From assembly GCA_021234155.1 (NCBI GenBank), contig JAJEKV010000012.1, forward strand, positions 5,521,789 to 5,585,788: a DNA stretch of 64,000 nucleotides. The letters are read 5' to 3'. The notes beneath the pieces were generated by a model. That model was not told the origin of the DNA. It searched no databases and saw nothing but the letters and a program-made list of their open reading frames with translations. Shown one piece after another: positions 1-11,915 of the stretch. The DNA comes from Isoetes taiwanensis (taxonomy: Eukaryota; Streptophyta; Lycopodiopsida; Isoetales; Isoetaceae). How positions within the stretch are numbered: the stretch's first letter is position 1; every line of letters begins with the position of its first letter. The position numbers and the translations under genes are program-made.

Positions 1-2949
1 CATTTTTTTAAGATGAGGATTCTCTCGAATCTTGGTCTGAATCCCTGAGATTAATGCTTGAACGCTCTGCAATCTTCATTTGCCTAATTTTTTGGTTGAA
101 GAGCTGGAGGAAATAATACCGCCTTGGAACAGATCCATTGTCGCTAACATGGGCATATCAGACTGTGCAACGGATTCCGACAGGAGCGGAGTGGTGAATT
201 CGAGATCCTTGCTGCAAAATCTAGTTTAGAGCTTGAAACATCAGGCACACGATCTGGAGCTACAAATAAGAGGTTTCTGTAAAGCCTTCTCTGTCGAAAT
301 CGCATGCAGATCCTGTTACAATTGTGACCATGGAAAAGGGCAATCCACCAACTCTCCTGCTGGGTTTTCGAAATAATCCAAAGTCATGCAGCTTTAGTGG
401 GCCTCTATCCCTCTATTACAGCCGGCTAATGTCTATGTTCTTAGCATCAATCCTTAGCATCAATCCAGGCATCAATCCTTAGCTCCAAAGAATCGGAACA
501 AAGGCGGATTCTTCACGCCTCTTCCAGAATCAAATTGGATGCCCTATTCGTTGGGAAATCCAACCGGTCACGCTTAAACTCTGTCGTTCTACACGTCCAA
601 TCTTCCTTCCATATATTCTCATGTTCACCGACCTTCATTTTTGTCTTTTCAACGTTAACAAAACCCTTATCAAACATCATAAATTCTAAACTTCAAACTC
701 AACTTTAAACTCCAAGCTTATAAATGCTGGATGCCAATTTCTAACAGACTCAAAGGATTGGATGTTGTGGCTGGAGGCCATGGAGCTCTGCCGTTGCAAC
801 ACAAAAAAACCCATTGTTGATGGTACTAGAGATTTTCGTGTTGCTTACGGTTTTGCTAGTTATACTATTGTTGAGCTCATAGCTCTCCTTTGGTTAATTG
901 CACTATTTTTTTTGTTGAGCTAGACTCCATTGCTAGTCATTGCAGTTATTTTTAGAGTTCCTTCTTATTGCGTGGCATTGAAGATTCTCTGTTATTAATA
1001 GCATGAAAAAAGTTGGATTACTTTGAGTTTTAAAGAGTGCTTTGTCTCCTTTCTTTCAAGTCATGCTATGGAGTGGAATATCATAGACATGTCTTTCTAT
1101 TTAAGTGCCACCCCATAGTTTAACATTTTCAACAAGATCATATTGTTATACTTAAGCCCTACATGGTAAGAGCTTAAGTTGCAGGCGGAGACCACCTAGG
1201 GGCAGATTCACATGTTTTGATCAATTTGTTGAAATAGACATTCATTATGCTGCAGAATATGTGCTTATTGCAAGTATTTGTCTCACTAAACCTGATAACT
1301 TTTGCACCGAGTATCTTATAAATCGCTAAGTTATAATGAAATAACTAGCAAGTGGTACCTTCGCAGAAGGTGATAAGAAATTGTGGTGAGAAAAAAACTT
1401 ATGGGTGAGAAAATCTTTAAGTTGTTGAAGAGAAAATTTTGGTTTTGAACCTCTGTAAAGTTGCTGAGAGAAATGTTCACAACGACCTATTAGATTCTTT
1501 TCCAAACTCAAAAACCCTGGAAAACCCTCATGATGATTTTGGAAAAGAGAAATGTTCGCGGCAGCCTTGACCGCCGCGATAAATTTCTTGTAAGTTATAA
1601 GTACAAATGGAAAGCTTTAACCAACAAAATTAGAAAGCCAAGCTCACCATCACCGTCACCAGTGGATAAGAAAGGAAAATCCGAGGTAGGCACCACCACA
1701 AGTAGAGAAGGAAGCAAAAGTCTGGCTGGAGTATTCCATGCCATGGTAATCGAGGGACAAAAAAACTAACCCAGAAAGGCTTGCTTCCTTGGATCTATAA
1801 GCCAATGGGGAGAGAGAGGAACCAACAGAGCCTGATGTAGAACCATTCACGCTGACCTCTGCTTTGCTCCATCTGAGTACCTAAAGCACAAAGTATCATG
1901 CTGCAAAAAATAAACTCTCATGATGTGAAAAGCTCCTTGGAACCAAATGCGGCCAAGCTTGGCAGGCACAACATGCCTGAGTTTGTTGCATTCTAAGAAA
2001 CATCAGCTCCAGAAAAGGAAAAACAGTGGGAATATGGAGAAAGGGATCTATGACCGTATGTATCAGGAGATATGAGTTTCAAACAGGAGGCCTATCCATG
2101 AAAATATCGCATTTGCTTGGAAGGGTTTGCCTGGATTGCAACGATTTGTGATGATTCTGGACAATCTAATCTGCACATCGGAGTTTGTCACAGGCTAATC
2201 CTACAGGATACTGAATAAAACATAAAGATCTCATTTTCGTGGAGCTAGATTGGAAAGGCATGCCAAGAACAAAGGATTATAGAGAAAGAACAAAACTAAA
2301 CTGAGTCTAACCAAAGCTTTACGCAACTGAGGTTTAAGGACAGATCCGATCTGGAGACTATGACTTCATGCCTATCACAAGGAAGAATTTGAAACAGCTT
2401 GAATGCCAGAATCCAGTCCCATAGCAATTGGAGCAGAGTGCAAAGATTGCAAGATCAAGAATATGACAAAAAATAAAAACGAAGAAGGGAAAATGAGATA
2501 TCTAATAGATCAAATAGCTCGACAACCTTAATCCATCCAGCTTGCAAAGATTGATAAGCGGAACCCAATAACCGATCTACCAAAAACTGGGGTTGGGATC
2601 CACCATAATCCTTCACAAGTATAAATCCAAATCGAGTGTGACCTGCAATCATTGATTGAGTATGAACAGATAAGAAGCCCCAAAATCACCAGAATATTGT
2701 GACCTAGATGGATGAACTGCCGAAATCCACCCACAAAAAGCACATGTACAAAGAATATAACCCTAAGGAAATATATACAGAAAAGTCACACCGCTTTGTG
2801 CCAAAGCGACAGACATAAGATATATGTATATATGAGCGACGAATCAACCATGGCTACGAGCCACCCTCCATGGAACGGCAGCTGAAGTCCCCTGAACCGA
2901 AGAAGAAAAGATAAAATGCAAACTCCCTGGAAAGAAGAGAAACCCTCTT
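1..2949. other. Unassigned AT-rich region, no gene recognised
   Basis: I found no open frame with a recognisable domain, no tRNA or rRNA, and no clear transposon ends. The open frames are short and overlap on both strands, as expected by chance. On the minus strand this sequence lies downstream of the palindrome and TATA-like block at 2950-3148, so part of it could belong to an unidentified element that begins there. That is inference from adjacency only. Confidence 0.4.
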
Positions 2950-3148
2950 CATCGATAGATTGGGCGAAACTCCTAGGATCGAAAGACACAAAATCTAGCT
3001 CAAGGAAAGTTGTGGAGCTCAAAAGAAAAGAATGCAAAAAAGAGCTCAAAAATGAGAAAGAAGGTAATATAAATAGGAGATACGAGGAAGGGCGTCCCCA
3101 TCCAAGGAATGTCGGTTGTCGGTTCTATTGCTATCGCAATAGAACGGT
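2950..3148 (-). repeat. Palindrome and TATA-like block, copy 1
   Basis: Read on the minus strand this block matches 25533-25690 on the plus strand. The shared order is a perfect palindrome (3122-3145, 10-bp arms with a TATC loop), then ACATTCCTTGGATGGGGACG, then a TATTTATA box (3068-3075), then sequence ending in GAGCTCCACAACTTT. Its right edge abuts the LTR fragment at 3149-3768, so it looks like the end of an unidentified element that inserted into that LTR. The direction of the TATA-like box is ambiguous. Confidence 0.55.
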
Positions 3149-3768
3149 GACATAACATGATAAATAATGAGAATAATATCTAATCTTAATCACACACATC
3201 TAACTTACAGTAAAGGTTCATTGATTAGGGCTCAATATCTATACTGAAGTTCTAGAATAGCTCTACTGGAGATATGAAATGCTAACCCACCTGGAACTCT
3301 AACTTCCAAGTGATCTACCAAAGACTCTACTCCAAAATACCTGCTTCTGAAGAACTCCCTCCTATCTTTGAAGGGTTCGAAGTAGATCCTGCTCCTTCGG
3401 ATGCGCACACACTCAAGGGACTGTTGTTCTAGGCTGTGCCACAACTGACGGTTCTCGAAATAGAGTTTCGAGCGGGAACCAGGTTCCAAGACTATGGGAG
3501 CAAGAAAAATGGCCTAAGATTAGGGTTTGGCCATTTATAGGTTAGGGTTGCTATGTCATGCCACGTGGCTCCAATTGGGTGCGTCCGTGTGGCAGGTGCC
3601 CAATAGGATGAGGCCTTGTGGAAAATGGTCCATCCCTAAGGTTGGCTAAGTTATTAGCGATGCCGCATTCCACACTTATACGAAATACAAGGCTACTAAA
3701 GTAGGCTTGTATGGTGACATGGCCTAGAAATATACGTACTTATACCATATATTTTAGGGGAACGTGAC
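3149..3768 (-). mobile_element. Truncated Ty3/gypsy LTR related to the element C LTRs
   Basis: Read on the minus strand from 3768, this starts TGTCACGTTCCCC. It then follows the element C LTR step by step: an AT-rich start with GGTATAA, a stretch around ACTTAGCCAACCT, a segment rich in AACCCTAA with a TATA-type box (CTATAAATGG), and a block around CTAATCAATGAACC. Similarity stops near 3149, where the palindrome block begins. The coding fragment to its right is in the opposite orientation, so this is a rearranged LTR piece, not part of an intact element. Confidence 0.7.
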
Positions 3769-4880
3769 ACCACCTCTCCAGGAGATAGAGCAAGTGGGCC
3801 AACTGGAACAGAAGGCAGCACCAGTGGCACATAGAGACAGGAAAAGGAAGAGAAGAAACAGGAGGAACCCTAGTCCTTCTAGCTCTAGCACAGATAGTAA
3901 TCTAGTCAGCGGATCAGATAGCAGTTTAGAGAGAGAATCATGCGGCTCTCATGGCAGACCTAGAAATTGCAAAGCAGAAGACTATCAAAAGAAGATAGAC
4001 AGTGCCATGAGTAACATCTCGAACACTCATAAAGGCTAGGACAATTTTCGGGGAAGGATAGGTCATGTATAGAAGCCGAGGCATGGCTTGATGAGATGGA
4101 AGAATTTGGGAATTCATATGGGATGAAGGACAAGGATATTGGCAAGGTGGCAACTGCAAACCTTATTGGGCCGACACATATATGAGATCTCCATCATGGT
4201 GCCCAATGGCAACCGTTTTGTGGTCAAAGATAAGGGCATCCCTTCTGTAATGCAGTGCTTGTCTTTGACGCAGTTGTATAGATGCATCTTGAAGGATGAA
4301 GTTGAATGCATCCTTAGGTTAGGGGTTGTTGAGCCAGATCAGAAGCATAAGGAGCAAGAGATAAGCTTAAAGCAATTACCTAGGGCAGTTGCTAAGCTAA
4401 TTAAGAAGTTTTATGACCTCTTTTCTGATGAAATCCGTGAAGTACCGCCTTATAGAGGCGTGAAGTGTGAGATCACTCTTACACGAGATGCTAAGCTGAC
4501 TAGCAAGACTCCCTATAGGATGAGCACCCCAGAGCTAGCAGAACTAGAGAAGCAATTGCAGGAACTGCTAGAGCTTGAATTCATTCGACCAAGCATATTG
4601 CCCTTCGAAGCTCCCATTCTCTTTGTGAAGAACAAAGACGGAAGTCTAAGAATGTGCATTGATTAGTAGCAGCTTAATAAGCAAATGATAAAGAACAAAT
4701 ATGCATTGCCAAGGGCCGATGACTTAATGGATTAGCTTCAGGGAGCAAGGGTCTTCTCCAAAATCGATTTATTGTCGGACTATCACCAAATAAGAATCAA
4801 GGAGGAAGATATTCATAAGACCACTTTCAAAATGCAGTATGGGCACTATGAGTTCACAGTTATGCCCTTCGGTCTATTGT
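3769..4880 (+). pseudogene. Broken Ty3/gypsy gag-pol fragment
   Basis: The fragment starts inside gag with a basic, serine-rich stretch (RDRKRKRRNRR, then SSSSTDS) like the gag start of element A. It continues near 4077 with AEAWLDEMEEFGNSYGMKDK, matching element A gag. At about 4165 it jumps, without the zinc knuckle or the protease active site, to the end of protease and the start of reverse transcriptase (PYRMSTPELAELEKQ, then [17 protein letters not shown]). An in-frame stop follows at about 4665. RT similarity then continues to MPFGL near 4877, where it ends abruptly, before the catalytic FFDD. It is internally deleted, truncated at both ends and non-functional. Confidence 0.8.
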
Positions 4881-5291
4881 TTAGGGCCTGGATTTGGGAT
4901 TATCTGCAAGACAATCGTATGTGAGGACCCTTGGATCAAGCAGACGAATCCTTAGTATAATGTGTCACGTGGAATTTTGCAAAAGAAATAAGAACAGAAA
5001 GAACAGAACGAGAACGAAGGAAACTATATGCCAAGATAAGAAACCTTTGAATATCATAAGGAGTACATAAAGTCTCGCGTGACGATGAGACAAGAAAATT
5101 GAAACAAAATGACACTAAGTTTCATCTAAAACTTACGGTCTAACTTTACTGATATATATAGTGCAATGGCCTTAGGCCCAACATAGACTTATGGCAGAGC
5201 CTTTGTGATCTTGGTTATTGATTTGTAGGAATCTTTTCAGTATCGTCATTAGTGCCGCGAATCTTGTTAAGTTAAGGCCACACTAGCCGGA
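4881..5291. other. Unassigned spacer, no gene
   Basis: This sequence lies between the broken gypsy fragment and the LTR that starts at 5292. No coding capacity, RNA gene or repeat end could be identified. It may be the original insertion site of element 2. Confidence 0.4.
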
Positions 5292-6805
5292 TGTGACGCT
5301 CACTGAACATATACGGCACTCCGGACGTATACATACAGGGACTTCCCCCTCCCGTGGCAATCAACTCCCCATGAGCAGGGCCCTCCGTCTACCTCGGACT
5401 ACCAGCATAGCAGGTACCCAGGGGAAGGACACGGAGGTGTCATTCCGGTCTATACCTTCAATGGATCTCCTATATCACGGAAGCGTGAATACAAGGTTAG
5501 CACACATAATCATATAATAAACAACCACCACGAAGGGTGGCACATCCATCCAAATACTAGCAATAGAGAAGATACATCTAATACTAAGGAAAACATCCCA
5601 AACCCAAGGTTCTACCCCGGCTCAGGATCGACTGACGGCTAGGTCTCAGGAGATCAGTAGACAAAATCTTAACAAGGCATTGGTTGGCATAGAACATTGG
5701 CTAGGGTTGTCCACTCCATCCGCCCCTCCTGTGCACACTTTGCAGATGAGCTGAATCAAGCTGTGGCGCCATTGTAGCCTTCCGGAGACGTAGGCTCAAA
5801 AGGGTAAGCCCGTGAGCCTACTCCAGGTTGCATCTCCCTGGTCCGATGAGGCAGGTCGGGGAAGTGTCCCCTTCCAGAGTCGCAGTGAATCCATGGGTGA
5901 GCTAGAGGAAGAGATCCATCAGCACCTCCTTCCGTACCCGACGTACTCCCCTAACTTTATCATCAAAGTACAAGATGCCCCCTTCGGGTCACACCTCTGT
6001 ACCCAGGAAGTGTCAAACCCATACCCGGCCCTCTACGTGACCGACTATTAGGCCTGGCTCACTATAGAAGTCCCCGTAACCTTTTATACTCAGGCGAGAC
6101 CTCACCCCACACTTCCTCACTACGGCCCCTTATCTGATGCTTCAATGATGCCATAGATTCCACAACTCGTGGGATCTTGTGCGCTGGCCGCAATTAATGG
6201 GTATTACTGGATCTAATAGAAGCATACTAAATAAGCATAGGATACAGAGGTCTCTACCCCCCTTAATCCCTGTTTTCTGGAAGAACTAACAGACATCCAT
6301 CTATCACAATACATAATCAAGAACTAAGAACAGTTCTAACTATCAAACAAGGGTTATTCGACAGCAAAAGATCAACAAAGAAGCCTGACAGAGGCGCTGA
6401 CCCTAGAAATACCAAGTTTAACCTATTTACTAACCCGAATTACGACTGGAACCGTTGTCATGTGGAATCTCCATGCTTGAATAGGCTGGGCGCTCAATTG
6501 CTCCTGCTCCTTAGTTCGATTTGGGGCAAAATTGGGATAGGGATCCAATTTGCTGCCTCAAATTAGCATCCTTATTCTGGCCAATCGAGTTTGGCCATGT
6601 GTCTCTTAACTAATTAATTAATTAATTAGCTTAATTAAGTTAATTAGGCAATTAACCCTTAATTAAACCCTTATTAATTTAGCATAACTAAATTAATCCT
6701 TTATGGTTAACTCCATAGGTTACATACCCCCATGATGGCGTATCCTCGGCCCATGACGTGTCAGTATATTTATACATACACCGTATAAATATGTGGAACG
6801 TCACA
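5292..6805 (-). mobile_element. 3' LTR of Ty3/gypsy element 2
   Basis: The LTR is 1,514 bp with perfect 7-bp terminal inverted repeats, TGTGACG at 5292 and CGTCACA at 6799-6805. Immediately outside the right end is the run TTCTCCCCCCC, which on the minus strand is a polypurine tract, so this is the 3' LTR of a minus-strand element. It contains a (TTAA)n-like tract near 6610-6660 and the block around 5701-5755 that is shared by every gypsy LTR in the window. Its last 413 bp (6393-6805) are collinear without indels with 21271-21683. Confidence 0.88.
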
Positions 6806-7571
6806 TTCTCCCCCCCTTGGAATAATGATGTCCTCAGCATTGGGGTTAGTTAGAAATAGCTAATATGTGTCCTAGAATACACAAGTATAAAATACAGTAA
6901 GTTACCCATGAATAGATGAGAATAACTTCTTATTGTTGAAGGTAAAACATAATTGAGGTTTAAAGATCACAAAATTGTTTACGCACCAATGTGGATTTCA
7001 GATCATTATGACATGGAAAATTCAAGGACCGGAGTCCAATAACAGACATTATGAAACCCTTAGCAAATTGATAAAAGAAGACATGAAAATACAGACGCTT
7101 GGGCCATCAGCAACCCTCTATACATGGGCAGGTCACCTACCGCTCACTGGCCTGCACATGTCAATACGTCAGTATTTACACATAATAATTAAGTTGTGGT
7201 TGAAGGGACCACCCCCTTCAATTAGAGTAAAAGATTAAACTAACAGGGAAGCCTATCATGCCTAGGGTTCGCAATTCACGGCATAAGGAATGGTCATGTT
7301 CCCATTATGGCCGAGATGAATGCGGCCTATGAACTACATGCTGTTCAGGCAATCCGTAGTCATGCCCACATTGACAATACACCACGTCATAGAGAACACC
7401 AAGGTGGTCTCATCATCGGTAACTACTTTGATCTAAGATGCACCTACCCCTGCAGGCTACTGCATGATCCCTGCCGAATCAAGCCTTCAATGCTTACCGC
7501 CGGAATCGGGGTTGATGACATCGTTGATGGTGCGGCCTTGAGATTCCCGCATGAATTCCGGATAATGCTTG
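6806..7571 (-). other. Polypurine tract and 3' untranslated region of element 2
   Basis: The polypurine tract lies at 6806-6818 (minus strand AAGGGGGGGAGAA). Beyond it there is no coding sequence until the polymerase gene end. The first 80 bp or so recur at 21684-21765, next to a second LTR of the same type, so they belong to the element's 3' end. Confidence 0.7.
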
Positions 7572-9065
7572 TCAAGGTCCATCTTCATTACCCACGTAGC
7601 ATCCTCCACCGGCAAGTGTTTCCACTTGACCAAACTGCTTATAGGCCCGATCAAGAAGAGCTTCGGGCACTATCTCTAGTTGCTCATCTGTCATTTCAAG
7701 TAGGGTGGGTGTATCCAACATCTCCTCTGGATCAGGAGTGTGTCTCTTCAGAAGACTCACGTGAAAGACCTTGTGGATCTTCAAGCGGGGTGGCAAATCC
7801 AAACGATATGCCTGCTCTCCAATACGTTCAGTAATCATGAACGGCCCAGCCCATCTGGGTGCCAATTTCTTGCAGTTACCAATTTTGAGCTTGGCTTGCT
7901 TAACCTTAATCTTAAGCCAAACTGAATCGCCCATTTGGAACACTCGTGGGGTTCTGTACTTATCAGCCACACTTTTCTGACGACTACGCGCGGCCAACAA
8001 ATAACCACGAACCTCTTCGACCAAAGCTTGCATTTCCAAAAGGAATTGTTGGGAAACTTCCACTTTAGAAACAGGATTATGCCATGTGTCTGGAGTTAGA
8101 CATTGATAGCCATAATTTATCATGAAAGGATACATTCTAGAAGACTCCTGCTTCATGCTATTATAAGCAAACTCCACTAAATAGATATAATCGGCCCACT
8201 GAGTTTGCTTACTCCACACATAGCTTCGCAACATATCTTCTATAATGTGGTTGGTTCGCTCTGTTTGTCCATCCGTCTGAGGATGATATGCTGTGCTCAT
8301 AGCATGCTTTGTCTGAATGGTGGCAAAGAAATCCTTCCAGAATGCACTTAGAAACTTTGGATCTCTGTCAGATACTATTACCCGTGGCATCCCATGCAAT
8401 CTGAAGATTTCCTTCGCGAATAACAAAGCTGTATCCAAGGCCGTGTCTGTGGTACGGCATGGCAAGAAATGAGCCATCTTCGACAACTTGTCGACCACTA
8501 CCATTAAAGCGTCATATCCACGCAGGGTACGCGGAAGGCCCACAATAAAATCCATAGTTATCACCTCCCATTTCGCGTTGGGCACATCCAACGGTTGCAA
8601 CTCTCCTGGAACCCTCAACTGCTCGGCCTTAGTTTGCTGACACACTTGACATTGCTTAATGTATCTGGCAATGTCTCTCTTCATGCTTGGCCAGAAATAG
8701 CTGGAGCGAATTTTAAAATAGGTCTTCATGAAGCCTGCATGTCCAGCTATAGGGTTGTTGTGTGTATCATGAAGAATGAGCTTATGAACTCCTGAAGTCT
8801 CGGGTACACACAACTTGTCTTTGCAATAAAGCAAATTGCCCTCCTTCTTATAAGAGCGGAAAGTCTCACGCTCCTTATCTGTCCGTGCCTCCTTGGCCAA
8901 ACTGTGCCACACTTCCCGGAATTCTGGATCCGTGGCCAAGGTTTGCTCTATTTGCTTTCCGAACTCAAAGGTGAGCGGAGAAATTGCATTACAATGGGTG
9001 CGGGTTACTAAGGGATGGCGTGACAAAGCATCCGCAACCACATTGTGCTTACCCGGCTTATACAT
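7572..9065 (-). CDS. Integrase region of element 2 polyprotein, long intact frame
   Basis: This 497-codon frame covers the end of RNase H (YKPGKHNVVADALSRH), the integrase zinc-binding region (HDTHNNPIAGHAGFMK, later CQVCQQTK) and the catalytic core. The core acidic residues are visible in MDFIVGLPR, SDRDPKF and DGQTERTNH. The usual C-terminal integrase segment follows (KIHKVFHVSLLKRHTP). A gypsy integrase inserts element cDNA into chromosomes. The frame ends out of phase: another frame near 7560-7640 continues with VKWKHLPVEDATWV, a chromodomain core, so the chromodomain is lost by a frameshift near its start. The first codon shown is internal, because the protein is made as part of a polyprotein. 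Confidence 0.85.
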   Translation of the reverse strand: MYKPGKHNVVADALSRHPLVTRTHCNAISPLTFEFGKQIEQTLATDPEFREVWHSLAKEARTDKERETFRSYKKEGNLLYCKDKLCVPETSGVHKLILHDTHNNPIAGHAGFMKTYFKIRSSYFWPSMKRDIARYIKQCQVCQQTKAEQLRVPGELQPLDVPNAKWEVITMDFIVGLPRTLRGYDALMVVVDKLSKMAHFLPCRTTDTALDTALLFAKEIFRLHGMPRVIVSDRDPKFLSAFWKDFFATIQTKHAMSTAYHPQTDGQTERTNHIIEDMLRSYVWSKQTQWADYIYLVEFAYNSMKQESSRMYPFMINYGYQCLTPDTWHNPVSKVEVSQQFLLEMQALVEEVRGYLLAARSRQKSVADKYRTPRVFQMGDSVWLKIKVKQAKLKIGNCKKLAPRWAGPFMITERIGEQAYRLDLPPRLKIHKVFHVSLLKRHTPDPEEMLDTPTLLEMTDEQLEIVPEALLDRAYKQFGQVETLAGGGCYVGNEDGP

Positions 9066-9489
9066 GATCTCAAATCATATTCCTCAAGAAACTCCATCCA
9101 TCTTCTCTGACGGAGATTGAGATTTGGCTGGGTAGAAAGATAACGGAGACTCTGGTGATCCGTATCTAGCTGGAATCTCCTACCAAGAAGATAGTGTCTC
9201 CATATGCGCAGAGCCCGCACAACTGCCAAGAGTTCCTGATCGTGGGTGGGGTATCGCTGTTCTGTGTCATTCATCTTCTTAGAATCATACGCAATAACCT
9301 TGCCTTCCTGCATTAGAACTCCTCCAGTAGCAATTTTACTGGCATCTGTGGCTACTAGCTTATATTTCTCGGGGTCTGGCAATGTGAGGACTGGGGCTGA
9401 AGTCAAGGCATCCTTAAGTTTCTGAAATCCTGTCTGGACTTTTGCCTTCCAGTGTTCTACCCAATCCTTCACTTTCTCATGCTTTGTAA
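9066..9489 (-). pseudogene. RNase H part of element 2 polymerase, cut by element A
   Basis: On the minus strand this encodes the RT/RNase H connection and RNase H: APVLTLPDPEKYKLVATDAS, GGVLMQEGKVIAYDSKKMN, ELLAVVRALRIWRHYL and FQLDTDHQSLRYL. It changes frame near 9080 relative to the integrase frame. It stops abruptly at 9489, where the element A LTR begins (TGTGACG at 9490). The reverse transcriptase that should precede it is absent here, as expected if element A inserted into this gene. Confidence 0.8.
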
Positions 9490-11041
9490 TGTGACGTCCC
9501 CTACTTGTATACGGTGCACTCACCGTATACAAATAGGAGTTCATCCCCCATACCAGCTCCACACTGATACAGGGCCCTCCACATATCACTGCACCCGTAA
9601 CGAGTCCCAGTGGGAAGAGTGAAGGGGTCATTTCACCCTGTCTCCCTCAGGGCCTACCTAGCTGCGGAAGCGTAAACATACATGTCAGTATACAACATAA
9701 TCACATATCCACCTCGAAGGGTGGTGCATCAACATCTGCATAGACAATGATCAGCATCATACATAGGGGTCCTACCCTAGGCTCAGACTCGAAGGGATGA
9801 CTGACGACTTGGGTCTCCAGAGTTCATTGCAGACGGAATTCATGACAATGGATTTGGCTGGCATAAGAACATGGCATAGGGTTGTCCACTCCATCCGCCC
9901 CTCCTGTGCACACTTTGCAGAGTAGGCTGAAAAGTGTTGGGACCTGACTGTAGCCCGCCGGATGCATAGCCAAAAGGGCTATTCCTGGGTTGCATCTCCC
10001 CAGTTCCGATGGGGCAGGTAGGGATCACTCCCTCCAGAGAAGGTGACTAGAGGGCCACTGCCCTTATTCGACTGAACCCACTGGAAAGTGTACACCACTT
10101 CACGGGTGTCGAGCCCATGCCTTACCCGCACTCAGTGGTAAGCCATTAGACCTAGTCACAATGATCCCCGGTAGGCCTTACACACCAGAGGGATCGTTCA
10201 AGAGTCAGAACACGAACCTCCTTCTCAGCCAGTCTGGCCCCTTCACCCACAACCAGGTGTGGTTCTTGTACACAGGCCGAATCTATAGTGTGCTAGAGAG
10301 GCTAATCTAGGAGCATCTACTACCAAGCTTGAGGTCTCTACCCCCCTTCCCAATACAAGGAGCTCACAGATATACATCATCCATATACATCACAGAGAAC
10401 TAAAGAACTAGATCTAATCATAGAGTTAGGTTCTCTAGTTAGAGCCTGATATCTAGAGATCTAGAGGGCTGCTATGGGCAATTTAATAGGCTAAACCTAC
10501 TGATTCTATGACTGAGAGACGGTTTAAGCTATTAAATTGGCTAAATACATGATCCTTGAGTTGCTCCTCCTGACCTGAGTTTGACCATCCTGCTGAACTG
10601 CTCGAATCAAGGGAAACTAATGGTGCAATTCTCTCAGACAGAGTCTGGGAGGCGGTTTTGGCTCTTGGAGCAGCCAAAACAGAGCTCTAAAACCCTAGGA
10701 ACGAAAAATGGGCAAGTTAGGGTTTCTCCTCCTAAATAGACAAGGGTTAGGGCTAGGGTTTCCAATTATCCCTTTAGGCATGTGGGATAATTGGGAATGG
10801 GCCCACTTGCCTTTAATGGCTAGGTGGCAAAATGTGCCCACATGGAAAGGTGTGCACCTTAATAAATGTGCACATTGGTAAATGTGCACATTAATAATAA
10901 ATGCACATACCTAGCAAGTTGCCCCCTAGGGGCTACCCACCTGGCTACACGTCGGCGTACACGTCAGTCGGAGTGGCGTGTACGCGTGACGAGGCAGTAC
11001 AGTATACGTCCTGGGACCGTATACTGTGCTGGAACGTCACA
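9490..11041 (-). mobile_element. 3' LTR of element A
   Basis: The LTR is 1,552 bp with TGTGACG at 9490 and CGTCACA at 11035-11041. On its inner side is a minus-strand polypurine tract (AAGGTGGGGAGAA, 11054-11042). The first 317 bp match 20960-21271, the inner part of the element's 5' LTR. The block at 9878-9921 is the part conserved in all gypsy LTRs here. Confidence 0.88.
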
Positions 11042-11915
11042 TTCTCCCCACCTTGAAATGATGCTGTCCGCAGCATCGTGGGTCTCCCCACCTTGGGATC
11101 TTCCTAACCTGCAATCAACCTGATACATACGATATACTACTATAATACTTACACATTTATTAAGATTACCTTAAGGTAATATTTTTAGAACATTACTACG
11201 CCATTATATTATGAAATAACTTATCAATTCATAACATCATTAAAACAAGTTATTCGATACTTCACTTATCACGACAATTTAGTTTATCAAAATTTTAAAT
11301 CAACGTTCGAGGTACTCTTCATTCCTTGCAACACATTCCAACAAAATTTGTGTTGCAAGTCTTCGTAGCTCGACCTCCTTGCCCTCCGGAGCGCTCTATT
11401 GGCCTGCAGGTCGACACTACGTTAGTACCATTTATTTATTAATAAAATTTTTGGTTATATGGTGACCACCCCACCTATCTACATGAATGCATGGCTAATC
11501 TCCCGGCGTAGGAAGAGGATGATTCTTCCATCGTGGCCGTGGAGACAGCGTCCTATCATGCCTATATGTCGCTCATGCCTACACCTCTAGTTGCCCAGCG
11601 TGGAGGATATCCTTCCCGTATATGGGGCGTGAAGGATAGATTCCTCCTATCAAAGCATATATGGGGCTAAAGGTGCCTTTCCTATCAATGCATTCCTCAA
11701 TGACCTCCTTTCTCTCGAGGTCGTCTACTTCCGTGGGACAGAAGTAGACTTTCTAATCTACCTTCCACTCGTCCAAGCGGAAACGCGGTCATGCCTACAT
11801 TGACATTACACCACGCCCTAGAGATCACCGTAGTGATCTCATCATCGGTAACAACGCATGCGACCCATACCTAGCATAGGTGGCATGCGTAGATTAATCT
11901 TAACTACACATAGAT
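11042..11915 (-). other. Polypurine tract and 3' untranslated region of element A
   Basis: The polypurine tract is at 11042-11054, directly beside the 3' LTR, and would prime plus-strand DNA synthesis. The remaining 860 bp up to the chromodomain end hold no recognisable coding sequence. Confidence 0.7.
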
